NCBI GenBank assembly: GCA_021813525.1
Contig: JAKAKK010000038.1
Location: 1 to 33,005, forward strand
DNA from: a bacterium
GTDB taxonomy: Bacteria; SZUA-79; Acidulodesulfobacterales; Acidulodesulfobacteraceae
Reading direction: 5' to 3'
DNA length: 33,005 nucleotides
The notes below the pieces were generated by a model that was given only the letters and a program-made list of their open reading frames with translations, had not been told where the DNA came from and made no database searches. A program made the translations under genes and the position numbers. Shown here one piece after another: positions 8,735 to 17,114 of this stretch. How positions within the stretch are numbered: position 1 is the stretch's first letter; each line of letters begins with the position of its first letter.

Positions 8735-9110
8735 TTTAAAAGTCCTGTCCGGTTTTTCATCGGCTCACGCGCTTAGAGGCTACAACGGAAAATGCGAGAA
8801 CATTCACGGCCATAACTGGCGCGTCGAACTCGTAGTATCGTCCGACGTATTAAATGAAATCGGTCTTGTTATAGATTTTAAACTCCTTAAAAAATACCTT
8901 GAGGAAGTCATGGAAACTCTTGACCATAAATTTATTAATGAATCCGGATTTTTTAAAGAAATAAATCCTTCCGCCGAAAACATTGCCCGATATATATATG
9001 AAGAATTTGAAAAAAAAATGAAAATAAATAAAATATTTAATGTAGCCGTTAAAAGAGTCGATGTTTACGAAACGGACTCTTCCATGGCTTCTTATTATAA
9101 AATTGATTGA
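8727..9110 (+). CDS. queD: 6-carboxy-5,6,7,8-tetrahydropterin synthase
   Basis: QueD converts 7,8-dihydroneopterin triphosphate to 6-carboxytetrahydropterin, an early step to queuosine and other 7-deazapurines. The 127-residue length is typical. Zinc ligands are H14 (FSSAHAL) and H27/H29 (HGH). The catalytic cysteine is C23 in the C-x3-HGH arrangement typical of QueD. D66-H67 (LDHKF) and E115 (VYETDSS) complete the active site. The start lies inside the 3' end of the SurA-N-like gene. No other que genes are in the window. A mammalian-type pyruvoyl tetrahydropterin synthase activity is less likely given the CxxxHGH pattern. Confidence 0.9.
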   Translation: MYDLKVLSGFSSAHALRGYNGKCENIHGHNWRVELVVSSDVLNEIGLVIDFKLLKKYLEEVMETLDHKFINESGFFKEINPSAENIARYIYEEFEKKMKINKIFNVAVKRVDVYETDSSMASYYKID

Positions 9111-9135
9111 CTAAAGTTCATTAATAATGTATTAA
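9107..9135 (+). promoter_or_regulatory. Candidate sigma-70 promoter for the TPR gene
   Basis: TTGACT at 9107-9112 overlaps the queD stop and is followed after 17 bp by TATTAA at 9130-9135. The predicted start is near 9142, leaving a leader of about 47 nt before the GTG at 9189. This is a match to the consensus by eye only; AT-rich sequence makes chance hits common. Confidence 0.4.
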
Positions 9136-9188
9136 ATATATTAAAGCGGTTTAAATTAACTTATTAAATTCCGGCGAATATTATTTTT

Positions 9189-10238
9189 GTGAACAAAAAG
9201 AATATCTATTATATCGCTATTTTAGTTTTTTTGGCTTCTGCGTTAGGAGTTTTTTTGATTTACGGAACTCTTACCGCAAAAGAAAAAAGAATAGATTCGG
9301 AAATAAATATAAGGCTAGCTAATCTTAAGAGTATTCAGGAGCATATAGCCGAAAACATTAAGGGCATTAAAAATATCGAACTGCCGGTTCTAAGATACGG
9401 TTATTCTTATAACGAAAACGACGGCTATTTTATTTCCGAAATAGTAAACGCTTCTAAAAAATACGGCATAAAATTGCGTTATGCCAAATTAATTCATATA
9501 AATAAAAATAAAAATACGGCCGTTTATTTATTTAAAGTATCCGGTTGGGGAAAGCCCGCGGATATTTATTCGCTTATTAAAACGCTGGAATATAATTATA
9601 AAATAGAATTAAAAAAATTTTATATAAGCAAAAATTTTAATGAAGCAAAAGATGTTTCTTTTTCTTCCCTTTTGGCGACATATGTAATAAACAAGCACGA
9701 GATATTATCCGCCGCCGCAAAATTAAAGGCCGGCCTTTTGCCGCCCGGTAATTTTGGTAAGATAAACCCGTTCGTTAATTCTCCCGAAAAAAAAGAAGCG
9801 GTCGAAAAGACAGAAATAAAACCGTCAAAAAAAATAAAAATAGCAGAAAACGTTTATAAAAAACTATCTAATGAATCCAACGTAAAAAAATCCGATTTTT
9901 ATAATAAAGAAGGGGTTTTTTATTTTGAGAAAAATAATCTTGCCAAAGCGTTGGAAATGTTTAAAAAAGCGGTAATGCTGAATCCGGACAACTATATGGC
10001 TTTATCGAACGCAGCTCTCGACAGTTACGAGGCTAAAAATTATAAAGAATCTATATTTTATGCGAAAAAAGCGCTAAGCAAGAGGAGGATGTGGCAGATT
10101 AATTTTATTTTGGGACTGGCTTATCTGCGCAGTAAAAATTTTCCAGGAGCGGAATACAACTTTAAAGAAGCGTTAAAATTAAATCCTTCAAACCGGCGTA
10201 TTAAATATTATTTAAATATTTCAAAAAATAGACGATAA
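9189..10238 (+). CDS. Membrane-anchored PilO-like/TPR protein
   Basis: A 349-residue protein of unknown function. An N-terminal membrane segment (about 7-27) is followed by a short coiled region. Next comes a domain (about 75-160) whose pattern of SKKYGIKLRYAKL then a strand, helix and strand (ADIYSLIKTLEYNYKIELK) recalls the ferredoxin-like domain of PilO/GspM-type pilus assembly proteins. After a low-complexity lysine-rich linker, residues about 240-345 form three tetratricopeptide repeats, for example YFEKNNLAKALEMFKKAV with NPDN. The GTG start lacks a clear Shine-Dalgarno sequence. It precedes a secreted Ig-repeat protein, so a role in surface structure assembly is possible but inferred. 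The TPR part is firm, the PilO resemblance weak. Confidence 0.75.
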   Translation: MNKKNIYYIAILVFLASALGVFLIYGTLTAKEKRIDSEINIRLANLKSIQEHIAENIKGIKNIELPVLRYGYSYNENDGYFISEIVNASKKYGIKLRYAKLIHINKNKNTAVYLFKVSGWGKPADIYSLIKTLEYNYKIELKKFYISKNFNEAKDVSFSSLLATYVINKHEILSAAAKLKAGLLPPGNFGKINPFVNSPEKKEAVEKTEIKPSKKIKIAENVYKKLSNESNVKKSDFYNKEGVFYFEKNNLAKALEMFKKAVMLNPDNYMALSNAALDSYEAKNYKESIFYAKKALSKRRMWQINFILGLAYLRSKNFPGAEYNFKEALKLNPSNRRIKYYLNISKNRR

Positions 10239-10289
10239 ATATGTAATAAAATTATACATACATAATTATCATATAGAGGGAACCCAATT

Positions 10290-11387
10290 ATGAATTTAAA
10301 TGCAAGAAAAGCAGTAATTTACCGTATTGCCCTGTTTTTATTTTTTATTTCGATTTTATCGGCTGCCGCAGGGGCGAATGCATTTACCACTATAACTATT
10401 CTCCCCGGAAAACTTAATAATTTCAGAATAAACGTTCCCGGTACGGTGTCGGCAGGCAGCAAATTTACGGTTAAATTAGTGGCTTTAGACGATTACGGGA
10501 ATGTTATCACCGATTTTGCAAATAAATACGAAGGGCTAAATATAGGCGTAAGCATCGGAAATAATAACTCTTCGGAACAGCTGGATATTCCCGCATCGGA
10601 ATTTAAAAACGGAGCGGTTAATTTTGATTTATCGTATAAAAAGGCCGGAAATATTTCCGTTTCCGCTTCATTTGAAGGCGTTCAAAATATCAGTTCTTCT
10701 ATATACGTCGCGGCCGGTCCCTTCCATAATCTAGAAATATCGGCTCCCTTAAAGGCAACGGCCGGCGAACCTTTCGGAGTTAAAGTTTATGCGGTTGACC
10801 AGTACGGCAATCCGATACGTTTTATGCCTAAACCTAACGGGGATATAAAAGTTTATCTTACCGGAGATAATTTTAAAGTTCGTCCGAGAATTATACCGGC
10901 GAATTATATTAAAAACGGTTCGGGCAAATTCAGTTTTATTTCCGACAGGGCCGGTTCGAGCCGGCTTAATTTTGAAGTGGATTATGACGGAAGAACCCAT
11001 GTTTTTATCAGTAAAAATATCGATATTTATCCTTCTTATTTCAATAAATTTCTTATATCCACGAATATTGCAAAAGTTCCGGCAGGAAAACCTTTTATAA
11101 TCAAAATTGTTTCCGTAGATAAGTACGGAAATGTGATAAGCGACATAAATAAAATGAAAGGGAAAGTTAAATTGGTTTTAATTTCCGAAAACGGTATAGA
11201 AAGAAGCAGCCTGTTCAGTTTTAAATCATTCAATAAAGGCATAGCTTTAGTAAAAACCGTATTTAACAGAGTCGGTACATTTTCTATTTATGCGAAGCCC
11301 GAAGGAATAAATTTCAAAAAACTTAAAGCGCTCTTGCCTAAAGTCAACCGGAAAATAAGAGCTAAGAGCCTTCTGCTGTATAAATAA
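10290..11387 (+). CDS. Secreted protein with three Ig-like repeats
   Basis: A 365-residue protein with an N-terminal signal peptide (hydrophobic about 10-30). Three homologous domains of roughly 100 residues follow (about 40-141, 143-247, 249-337). Each begins with a strand like FRINVPGTVSAG, LEISAPLKATAG or FLISTNIAKVPAG, and each carries a YGN turn (69-71, 172-174, 279-281) after a VxxVDxYGN strand. This pattern fits bacterial Ig-like/invasin-type folds used in surface or periplasmic proteins. The third domain is shorter and the tail is basic. A good ribosome site (GAGGGA, 10276-10281) supports the ATG. No anchor, sorting signal or enzyme motif is visible; the partner or ligand is unknown. 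Confidence 0.78.
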   Translation: MNLNARKAVIYRIALFLFFISILSAAAGANAFTTITILPGKLNNFRINVPGTVSAGSKFTVKLVALDDYGNVITDFANKYEGLNIGVSIGNNNSSEQLDIPASEFKNGAVNFDLSYKKAGNISVSASFEGVQNISSSIYVAAGPFHNLEISAPLKATAGEPFGVKVYAVDQYGNPIRFMPKPNGDIKVYLTGDNFKVRPRIIPANYIKNGSGKFSFISDRAGSSRLNFEVDYDGRTHVFISKNIDIYPSYFNKFLISTNIAKVPAGKPFIIKIVSVDKYGNVISDINKMKGKVKLVLISENGIERSSLFSFKSFNKGIALVKTVFNRVGTFSIYAKPEGINFKKLKALLPKVNRKIRAKSLLLYK

Positions 11388-11401
11388 TAAAAACCCGTAC
11401 C

Positions 11402-11433
11402 TACTTTTTTATTTTAAAAAAAATAAAAAAGTA
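11402..11433 (+). terminator. Perfect A/T-rich hairpin between Ig-repeat gene and tRNA-Cys
   Basis: A 14-bp perfect inverted repeat with a 4-nt loop (11402-11415 pairs with 11420-11433). It is nearly all A/T, with one C-G pair. It lies just after the Ig-repeat gene and could end its transcript, but there is no classical GC stem plus U tract. It could equally be a local structure of an AT-rich spacer. Confidence 0.4.
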
Positions 11434-11434
11434 T

Positions 11435-11440
11435 TATAAT
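11435..11440 (+). promoter_or_regulatory. Candidate -10 box (TATAAT) for tRNA-Cys
   Basis: A perfect TATAAT lies 24 bp before the tRNA-Cys gene, so transcription would start near 11447. The -35 position (about 11412-11417, TTTTAA) is poor and falls inside the hairpin. Support is therefore limited to the -10 match and its spacing from the tRNA. Confidence 0.35.
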
Positions 11441-11464
11441 GAATAATTAATCCGTAATATTTAA

Positions 11465-11539
11465 GGCGGCATAGCCAAGCGGTAAGGCAGAGGTCTGCAA
11501 AACCTCTATACCTCGGTTCAATTCCGAGTGCCGCCTCCA
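11465..11539 (+). tRNA. tRNA-Cys (anticodon GCA)
   Basis: A complete cloverleaf with a 7-bp acceptor stem GGCGGCA/TGCCGCC, a D arm with GGTAAGGC, and an anticodon stem GAGGT/ACCTC. The loop CTGCAAA gives anticodon GCA, and the T arm carries GGTTCAATTCC. The discriminator base is T (11536), a known identity element of tRNA-Cys, and the CCA end is encoded (11537-11539). Folded by eye; identity is clear. Confidence 0.95.
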
Positions 11540-11595
11540 TCATTAATATATCTGATTTATATTTATTTTTATATTTTGCGAGGTATTAAATAATT

Positions 11596-12435
11596 ATGTA
11601 TGAAATCGTCGGTAAAAAAAATCTTGGCGAAGGTATAAATTTATATAATATATCTGCTCCGGATGTTGCATTAAAAGCGCAACCCGGCCAGTTTATAATT
11701 TTAAGGGTTAATAAAAACGGGGAAAGAGTCCCTATTACCATAGCAAATTCCGATAAAAACGATAAAACGGTTACAATACTGGTTCAAACGCTCGGAAAAA
11801 CAACGCATTTGCTAAGCGAACTCAATGTGGGCGACAGCCTGGCCGACGTAGTAGGTCCGCTAGGAGTTCCTACGGAAATAGAAAAATTCGGGACCGTCGT
11901 ATGCGTGGGGGGAGGTTTCGGTATCGCCGCAATATATCCCATAGCCAAAGCCCTGAAATCAGCCGGAAATAATGTTATTTCTATTATCGGAGCGAGAAGC
12001 AAAGAACTGCTTTTAATGGAAGACGAGATGAGGTCGGCCAGCAGTGAAGTTCTTGTCGCTACAAACGACGGAAGTTACGGCACTAAAGGAATAGTTACCG
12101 ATGTTTTGAGAGAGCTTATTTACGATAAGAAAATACAGATAGACAAAGTTATTGCTATAGGACCTGTGATTATGATGAAAGCGGTCAGCGACCTTACAAG
12201 AGAAAAATCTATTAAAACGACGGTAAGTTTGAATCCCATTATGATAGACGGAACCGGAATGTGCGGCGCATGCAGGGTTCTTGTCGATAAGAAAACGAAA
12301 TTCGCCTGCGTTGACGGTCCCGATTTTGACGGGCATCTCGTCGATTTCGATAATCTTATGAACAGGCTCAAATTTTATAAAGAAGAAGAAAAAGCTTCTT
12401 ACGAATGTCATATGAAACAGCACCATAAAGTATAA
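11596..12435 (+). CDS. nfnA: NfnAB transhydrogenase, small subunit (ferredoxin-NADP reductase-like)
   Basis: NfnA is the FAD and [2Fe-2S] subunit of the electron-bifurcating NADH-dependent reduced ferredoxin:NADP oxidoreductase. The 279-residue protein has an N-terminal FAD barrel (GERVPITIANSD, about 42-53) and a nucleotide-binding domain (VVCVGGGFGIAAIYPIA from 101). The C-terminal cluster site has C223, C226 and C238 within DGTGMCGACR and FACVDGPDFDGH. In the NfnA family three cysteines plus an aspartate ligate the cluster; D218 is the expected fourth ligand. The gene is followed 52 nt later by nfnB, the usual pairing. SudB-like sulfide dehydrogenase or PyrK are older names for relatives. 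A GAGG lies 12 nt before the ATG. Confidence 0.9.
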   Translation: MYEIVGKKNLGEGINLYNISAPDVALKAQPGQFIILRVNKNGERVPITIANSDKNDKTVTILVQTLGKTTHLLSELNVGDSLADVVGPLGVPTEIEKFGTVVCVGGGFGIAAIYPIAKALKSAGNNVISIIGARSKELLLMEDEMRSASSEVLVATNDGSYGTKGIVTDVLRELIYDKKIQIDKVIAIGPVIMMKAVSDLTREKSIKTTVSLNPIMIDGTGMCGACRVLVDKKTKFACVDGPDFDGHLVDFDNLMNRLKFYKEEEKASYECHMKQHHKV

Positions 12436-12457
12436 TCCCCTTATTAATCTTATATAA

Positions 12458-13939
<1,482 letters not shown>

Positions 13940-13955
13940 TATATATATGCTCAAT

Positions 13956-13984
13956 TTGACAAAATTATATATTTATGAGATAAA
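13956..13984 (+). promoter_or_regulatory. Candidate sigma-70 promoter for tRNA-Leu
   Basis: A perfect TTGACA (13956-13961) is followed after 17 bp by GATAAA (13979-13984). Transcription would start about 35 nt before tRNA-Leu at 14025. It is placed between nfnB and the tRNA, so the tRNA probably has its own transcript. Confidence 0.5.
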
Positions 13985-14024
13985 TTATACTTATTATTTT
14001 TGTACGCCGTGCATTTGATAAATT

Positions 14025-14112
14025 GCCGGGGTGGCGGAAGTGGTAGACGCAAGGGACTTAAAATCCCTCGGAACTAAGTTCCGTGCCGGTTCGATTCCGG
14101 CCCTCGGCACCA
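14025..14112 (+). tRNA. tRNA-Leu (anticodon UAA)
   Basis: An 88-nt class II tRNA: acceptor stem GCCGGGG with CCCTCGGC (one G-U pair), D arm with GTGGTAGACGC, and anticodon stem AGGGA/TCCCT. The loop CTTAAAA gives anticodon TAA (reads UUA). The long variable arm CGGAACTAAGTTCCG is typical of tRNA-Leu, and the T arm carries GGTTCGATTCC. The discriminator is A, and CCA is encoded. Codons TTA are abundant in this AT-rich window, so this is a heavily used tRNA. Confidence 0.96.
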
Positions 14113-14171
14113 ATTAAAACTATTATCCGATATTAAATTTAACTTCTTTTTAGTATAAAAACATTTTTTTA

Positions 14172-14200
14172 TTGACTTATATTTTTATAAGTAGTATATT
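14172..14200 (+). promoter_or_regulatory. Consensus sigma-70 promoter of the sulfur module
   Basis: TTGACT (14172-14177), a 17-bp spacer, then TATATT (14195-14200). Transcription would start near 14207, giving an 86-nt leader before the ATG at 14293. It is one of the best promoter matches in the window and precedes a gene with a strong GGAGG ribosome site (14278-14282). The spacer contains an inverted repeat, listed separately. Confidence 0.6.
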
Positions 14201-14215
14201 TTAAATGTTATAAGT
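14175..14215 (+). promoter_or_regulatory. Candidate operator half-sites (ACTTATA / TATAAGT)
   Basis: ACTTATA at 14175-14181 and TATAAGT at 14186-14192 form a perfect 7-bp inverted repeat with a TTTT centre between the -35 and -10 boxes. TTATAAGT occurs at 14185-14192 and again at 14208-14215, 23 bp later (about two helical turns), over the predicted transcription start. The layout resembles a repressor operator. The AT-rich background means chance cannot be excluded. Confidence 0.4.
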
Positions 14216-14292
14216 AAATCTTCGGCATTTTTACATAATTATCGGCTAAATTCAAATCAATCAAAAAAATTAACATTGGAGGTTAAAGAATT

Positions 14293-15279
14293 ATGCGTTC
14301 ATTTCGTTTGCTTAGAATGCTGGCGCTAAGCTTGGCATTGGTATTTGTTTTAACCGCTTCTATGTCCGAAGCTTCTTTCGCTCTTGGTATTAAAGGCGTA
14401 TACCCGCCATGGTGCAAAAACGGAGACCCGTCGGTAAATCAAGGGTATCATTTCAGTCCTATGACGGTCGATAACAACCCGGATTTTCACGGAAACGTTA
14501 CTGCCGTTACTTTGCATCCCAAGTCAAGTTTAGTGATATTTATCGGAGGCAATATATTTTTCGTACTGCCCCATGTCGTGAAAGCATTTATGAAAAAATA
14601 TCCTAACGTTAAGCATGTATTTTATATAACGATTCCTCCGGGCATGCTGGTAAGAGTCTGGAAGCACAATAACACCGTTACCCTCGGAAATCTGACTATG
14701 CATTTTTCGCCGGATATCTATATGGCCGGCGCAAAAAAACTTCATTTTACCAATAGAATAGGTATGACGACCGGAAAGATAGTCACCTACGGAAAAAACG
14801 ACCTTGCTATTATGACGTATAAAGGAAATCCGTATCATATTACCGGATTAAAAAGCCTCGGCAATCCTAAATTGAAACTGTCTATGCCTAACCCGGCGTT
14901 TGAAGGCATAGCCCATCAAATTAAGGCTTCGCTTGTTAAAGCGGGCGGGAAAAAATTGGAACAGTCCGTCTATAACTATGGAGTAAAGTCGGGCAGAGTT
15001 TATTTGACTCATATACATCATCGCCAAACCCCTATGAGGATTATGCAGAAGAAATCGGATGCCGGCGTAACATGGCAATCTGAGGCTAAATTTCAAGAAA
15101 TGATAGGAAATCCTATTACCGAAATCAATATTCCCGCTAAAGAAAATACGGTTGCTTTATACGGCGGCGCTATGGTTAAAGGCGCTCCCAATACTAAAGC
15201 CGCCCAGGAATGGCTGAATTTCTTGAAAAGCAAAGAATGTTTAAAAATATTCGAGCGTTTCGGATTCACCGCTCCTTAA
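14293..15279 (+). CDS. Extracellular solute-binding protein (molybdate/sulfate-type), next to DoxDA
   Basis: A 328-residue exported binding protein with a signal peptide (RR-containing start, hydrophobic about 9-22, cleavage near 28-31). The mature protein has the two-lobe pattern of SBP_bac_11/ModA-type proteins: SLVIFIGGNIFFVLPHVVKAF (ligand-lobe start), DLAIMTYKGNP, a GRVYLTHIHHRQTPMR stretch, SDAGVTW, and a closing WLNFLKSKECLKIFERFGF. No permease or ATPase gene is nearby, so it may not serve an ABC importer. Its place at the head of the DoxDA module suggests it binds a sulfur oxyanion or metal oxyanion (inference). A strong GGAGG, own promoter and a downstream hairpin suggest high expression. 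ModA annotation would be the usual automated result. Confidence 0.8.
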   Translation: MRSFRLLRMLALSLALVFVLTASMSEASFALGIKGVYPPWCKNGDPSVNQGYHFSPMTVDNNPDFHGNVTAVTLHPKSSLVIFIGGNIFFVLPHVVKAFMKKYPNVKHVFYITIPPGMLVRVWKHNNTVTLGNLTMHFSPDIYMAGAKKLHFTNRIGMTTGKIVTYGKNDLAIMTYKGNPYHITGLKSLGNPKLKLSMPNPAFEGIAHQIKASLVKAGGKKLEQSVYNYGVKSGRVYLTHIHHRQTPMRIMQKKSDAGVTWQSEAKFQEMIGNPITEINIPAKENTVALYGGAMVKGAPNTKAAQEWLNFLKSKECLKIFERFGFTAP

Positions 15280-15303
15280 TTATAAATAAATTTATAATAA
15301 CAG

Positions 15304-15346
15304 GCGTCGGGCAATACACTAAAATGCATTTGCCCGGCGCTTTAAT
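15304..15346 (+). terminator. Rho-independent terminator or attenuator inside the sulfur module
   Basis: An 11-bp GC-rich stem (15304-15314 with 15330-15340, one G-U pair), 15-nt loop, then a T-rich tail TTTAATTT. It sits between the binding-protein gene and doxDA, so it could end most transcripts after the first gene and lower doxDA relative to the binding protein. Confidence 0.75.
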
Positions 15347-15364
15347 TTAATAATAATTTATTAT

Positions 15365-15379
15365 TATAATAGGGGGGGG
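15365..15379 (+). promoter_or_regulatory. TATAAT box and G8 ribosome site before doxDA
   Basis: TATAAT (15365-15370) is followed at once by AGGGGGGGGT, containing eight G residues (15372-15379), 8 nt before the doxDA ATG. The G run serves as the ribosome site. If TATAAT is a real -10 box, the transcript would begin in the G run with a very short leader; the -35 region (15342-15347, TTAATT) is weak. Confidence 0.4.
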
Positions 15380-15387
15380 TAATATAT

Positions 15388-16440
15388 ATGTCTAAAAATC
15401 CAAATGAAATCGAAGACAGTTCAATATACCGCTATCTTGGTTATGCGGCTATCCCGTTAAGATTAGTTTTGGGCTGGATGTTCTTTTCGGCCGCATGGAG
15501 GAGGGTAGTTCTTGCAAGCGGAAAGCTTCAGCCGAATTCGCCTTTATGGGTAGGCCACAAGTTTAATACATTCCTGCCTCATGCGAGCAATTTCATGGGC
15601 GTAGGAAGTTTAATCCATCTTTTAATCCTGCATCCGCAGGCATTGGCAGTATTCCTCAACGTGTTTACCGTAATAGAATTCCTCGTCGGATTATCTTTAA
15701 TATTCGGCCTTTTTTCAAGGCTCGGCGGATTAGGGGCGGTTGCACTCGCTTTCGGAATTTTATTCGGCTCAGGTTGGCTCGGTGCTACCTGCCTCGACGA
15801 GTGGCAGGTCGGCTCGGTAGAAATGACTATCGGCTTGTTAATACTATTTGCCGGCAGTACCTGGTCTTTCGACGATATAGTAAGAAATATGTGGCCGAAA
15901 ACCGCGAACTCATTTATCTATAGATTAATAGGAAACGGTCCGCTATGGGGAAAGGGATTTAAAACATGGAATGCGGTATTTGCTATATTTGCTATACTGG
16001 TCACTATGGGCACCAACCAGCTCTTTCAGGGCGGAGTTTGGGGAAATCTTCATAATTTCGGGAAGAAATTGGCAGTGTCGGTTTCTGACGCTAAAATTGC
16101 AAACGGCAATCTGAATTTTGTAGTTTATAGAACAGGCGGCAGCGGAGCCGCTTTTGCTTATATTATAAAAGCTCAGATTAACGACTCTGCTGGAAAGCCC
16201 GTTTATATATGGAATCAAAAAGCTATCGAAAAATTGCCTATGACGGTCATACATAACAGATATATCAACAGGACTTTCATAAATAAATACAGTATGGTAA
16301 TGCAGCTTGGAGCTAAGGCGGATATCAGTCTGCCTATTAATAAAAAAACTGCTGAATCTTTAAAGCCCGGAAATTATAAACTTATACTTACCGACGTAAG
16401 CGGGCAAGAGTTTACCGAAAATTTTAGTTATAAAAGATAA
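15388..16440 (+). CDS. doxDA: Thiosulfate:quinone oxidoreductase, fused DoxD-DoxA
   Basis: A 350-residue fusion of the two subunits of thiosulfate:quinone oxidoreductase, which oxidises thiosulfate to tetrathionate and reduces membrane quinone. Residues about 14-185 are the DoxD domain, with four hydrophobic segments (about 18-35, 85-108, 112-130, 143-157) and the conserved LPHASNF and GATCLDEWQ segments. A fifth membrane segment (about 192-210) leads into the DoxA domain (about 215-350), a beta-rich outer domain with KPVYIWNQKAIEKLPMTV. The two are separate genes in archaea such as Acidianus; the fused form occurs in acidophilic sulfur bacteria. The neighbours (binding protein, DsrE-like protein) support a sulfur role. 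Confidence 0.88.
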   Translation: MSKNPNEIEDSSIYRYLGYAAIPLRLVLGWMFFSAAWRRVVLASGKLQPNSPLWVGHKFNTFLPHASNFMGVGSLIHLLILHPQALAVFLNVFTVIEFLVGLSLIFGLFSRLGGLGAVALAFGILFGSGWLGATCLDEWQVGSVEMTIGLLILFAGSTWSFDDIVRNMWPKTANSFIYRLIGNGPLWGKGFKTWNAVFAIFAILVTMGTNQLFQGGVWGNLHNFGKKLAVSVSDAKIANGNLNFVVYRTGGSGAAFAYIIKAQINDSAGKPVYIWNQKAIEKLPMTVIHNRYINRTFINKYSMVMQLGAKADISLPINKKTAESLKPGNYKLILTDVSGQEFTENFSYKR

Positions 16441-16500
16441 CTCTAAAGTTTTAAGTTTAATATATAAAATCTAATTTAAATTTAAAAGGAGAAAAGAGAA

Positions 16501-17073
16501 ATGAAAAACAAAAGTATTAAAACGCTTTTAAGCATTTCTGTTTTAGTGTTTTCGGCGATAGTATTTTCGTTAGCTTCTAATGCATTTGCAGGATGGAGAG
16601 GGGTTGCGCCCGTTGCGCATCCGGCAGGATGGTACGGTTGGCACAATGTTAAAGGCGTCAGAAAATATTATCCAAATTTATCGATTGAGCCGAAATATAC
16701 CATGGGCGCGCCTTATGTTCCCGGAAAAATTTATCATGCAATTTACGTAATAAGCGCAAACAATAAAATTAAAATGAATAAAATTATCGACAATATTCAT
16801 AACGCATTAAACGACCCGAGGCTTAAAGGGCATATAAAAATAGAACTTCAGGCATTCAGCGCCGGAACGCATCTTTATTTTAAAGGTAACGGTCGCGAAA
16901 AAGCTTTATTGCAGCTTAAAAAGTTGGGAGTTGAGCTTGTTCAGTGCGCAAACAGTCTGTATGAACTGCATATTCCCGTTTCGAAGCTGTATCCCTTTAT
17001 AAAAATAGTTCCGTCCGCGCAGGGAGAGATTATCTTAAGGGAATCCGAAGGATATGCTTATTTAAAACCCTGA
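16501..17073 (+). CDS. Exported DsrE-like sulfur-carrier protein
   Basis: A 190-residue protein with a clear signal peptide (cleavage after AFA, about residue 30). After an aromatic-rich linker, residues about 76-190 match the DsrE/DsrF-like fold: KIYHAIYVISANNKI, KIELQAFSAGTHLYF, LKKLGVELVQCANSL with C149 at the position of the conserved sulfur-carrying cysteine, VPSAQGEI, and the typical ending GYAYLKP. Cytoplasmic DsrE proteins pass persulfide sulfur between TusA, DsrC and related proteins; here the signal peptide places it outside the membrane. It lies 60 nt after doxDA, with AAGGAG at 16486-16491, and ends at a strong terminator. A thiosulfate or persulfide relay with DoxDA is inferred, not shown. 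Confidence 0.8.
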   Translation: MKNKSIKTLLSISVLVFSAIVFSLASNAFAGWRGVAPVAHPAGWYGWHNVKGVRKYYPNLSIEPKYTMGAPYVPGKIYHAIYVISANNKIKMNKIIDNIHNALNDPRLKGHIKIELQAFSAGTHLYFKGNGREKALLQLKKLGVELVQCANSLYELHIPVSKLYPFIKIVPSAQGEIILRESEGYAYLKP

Positions 17074-17114
17074 TTGTTCCGTTTAAATCAGAAAAACGGT
17101 TTGCCGATATATTA

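Noticed and set aside
8338-8760. 140-codon open frame on the - strand over the SurA-N-like gene
   Set aside because: Antisense of a real gene with signal peptide and family motif; rich in F/N/S as expected from reversed AT-rich coding sequence.
13986-13991. TATACT as the -10 box of the tRNA-Leu promoter
   Set aside because: Its distance from TTGACA is 24 bp, too long; GATAAA at 17 bp is a better partner.
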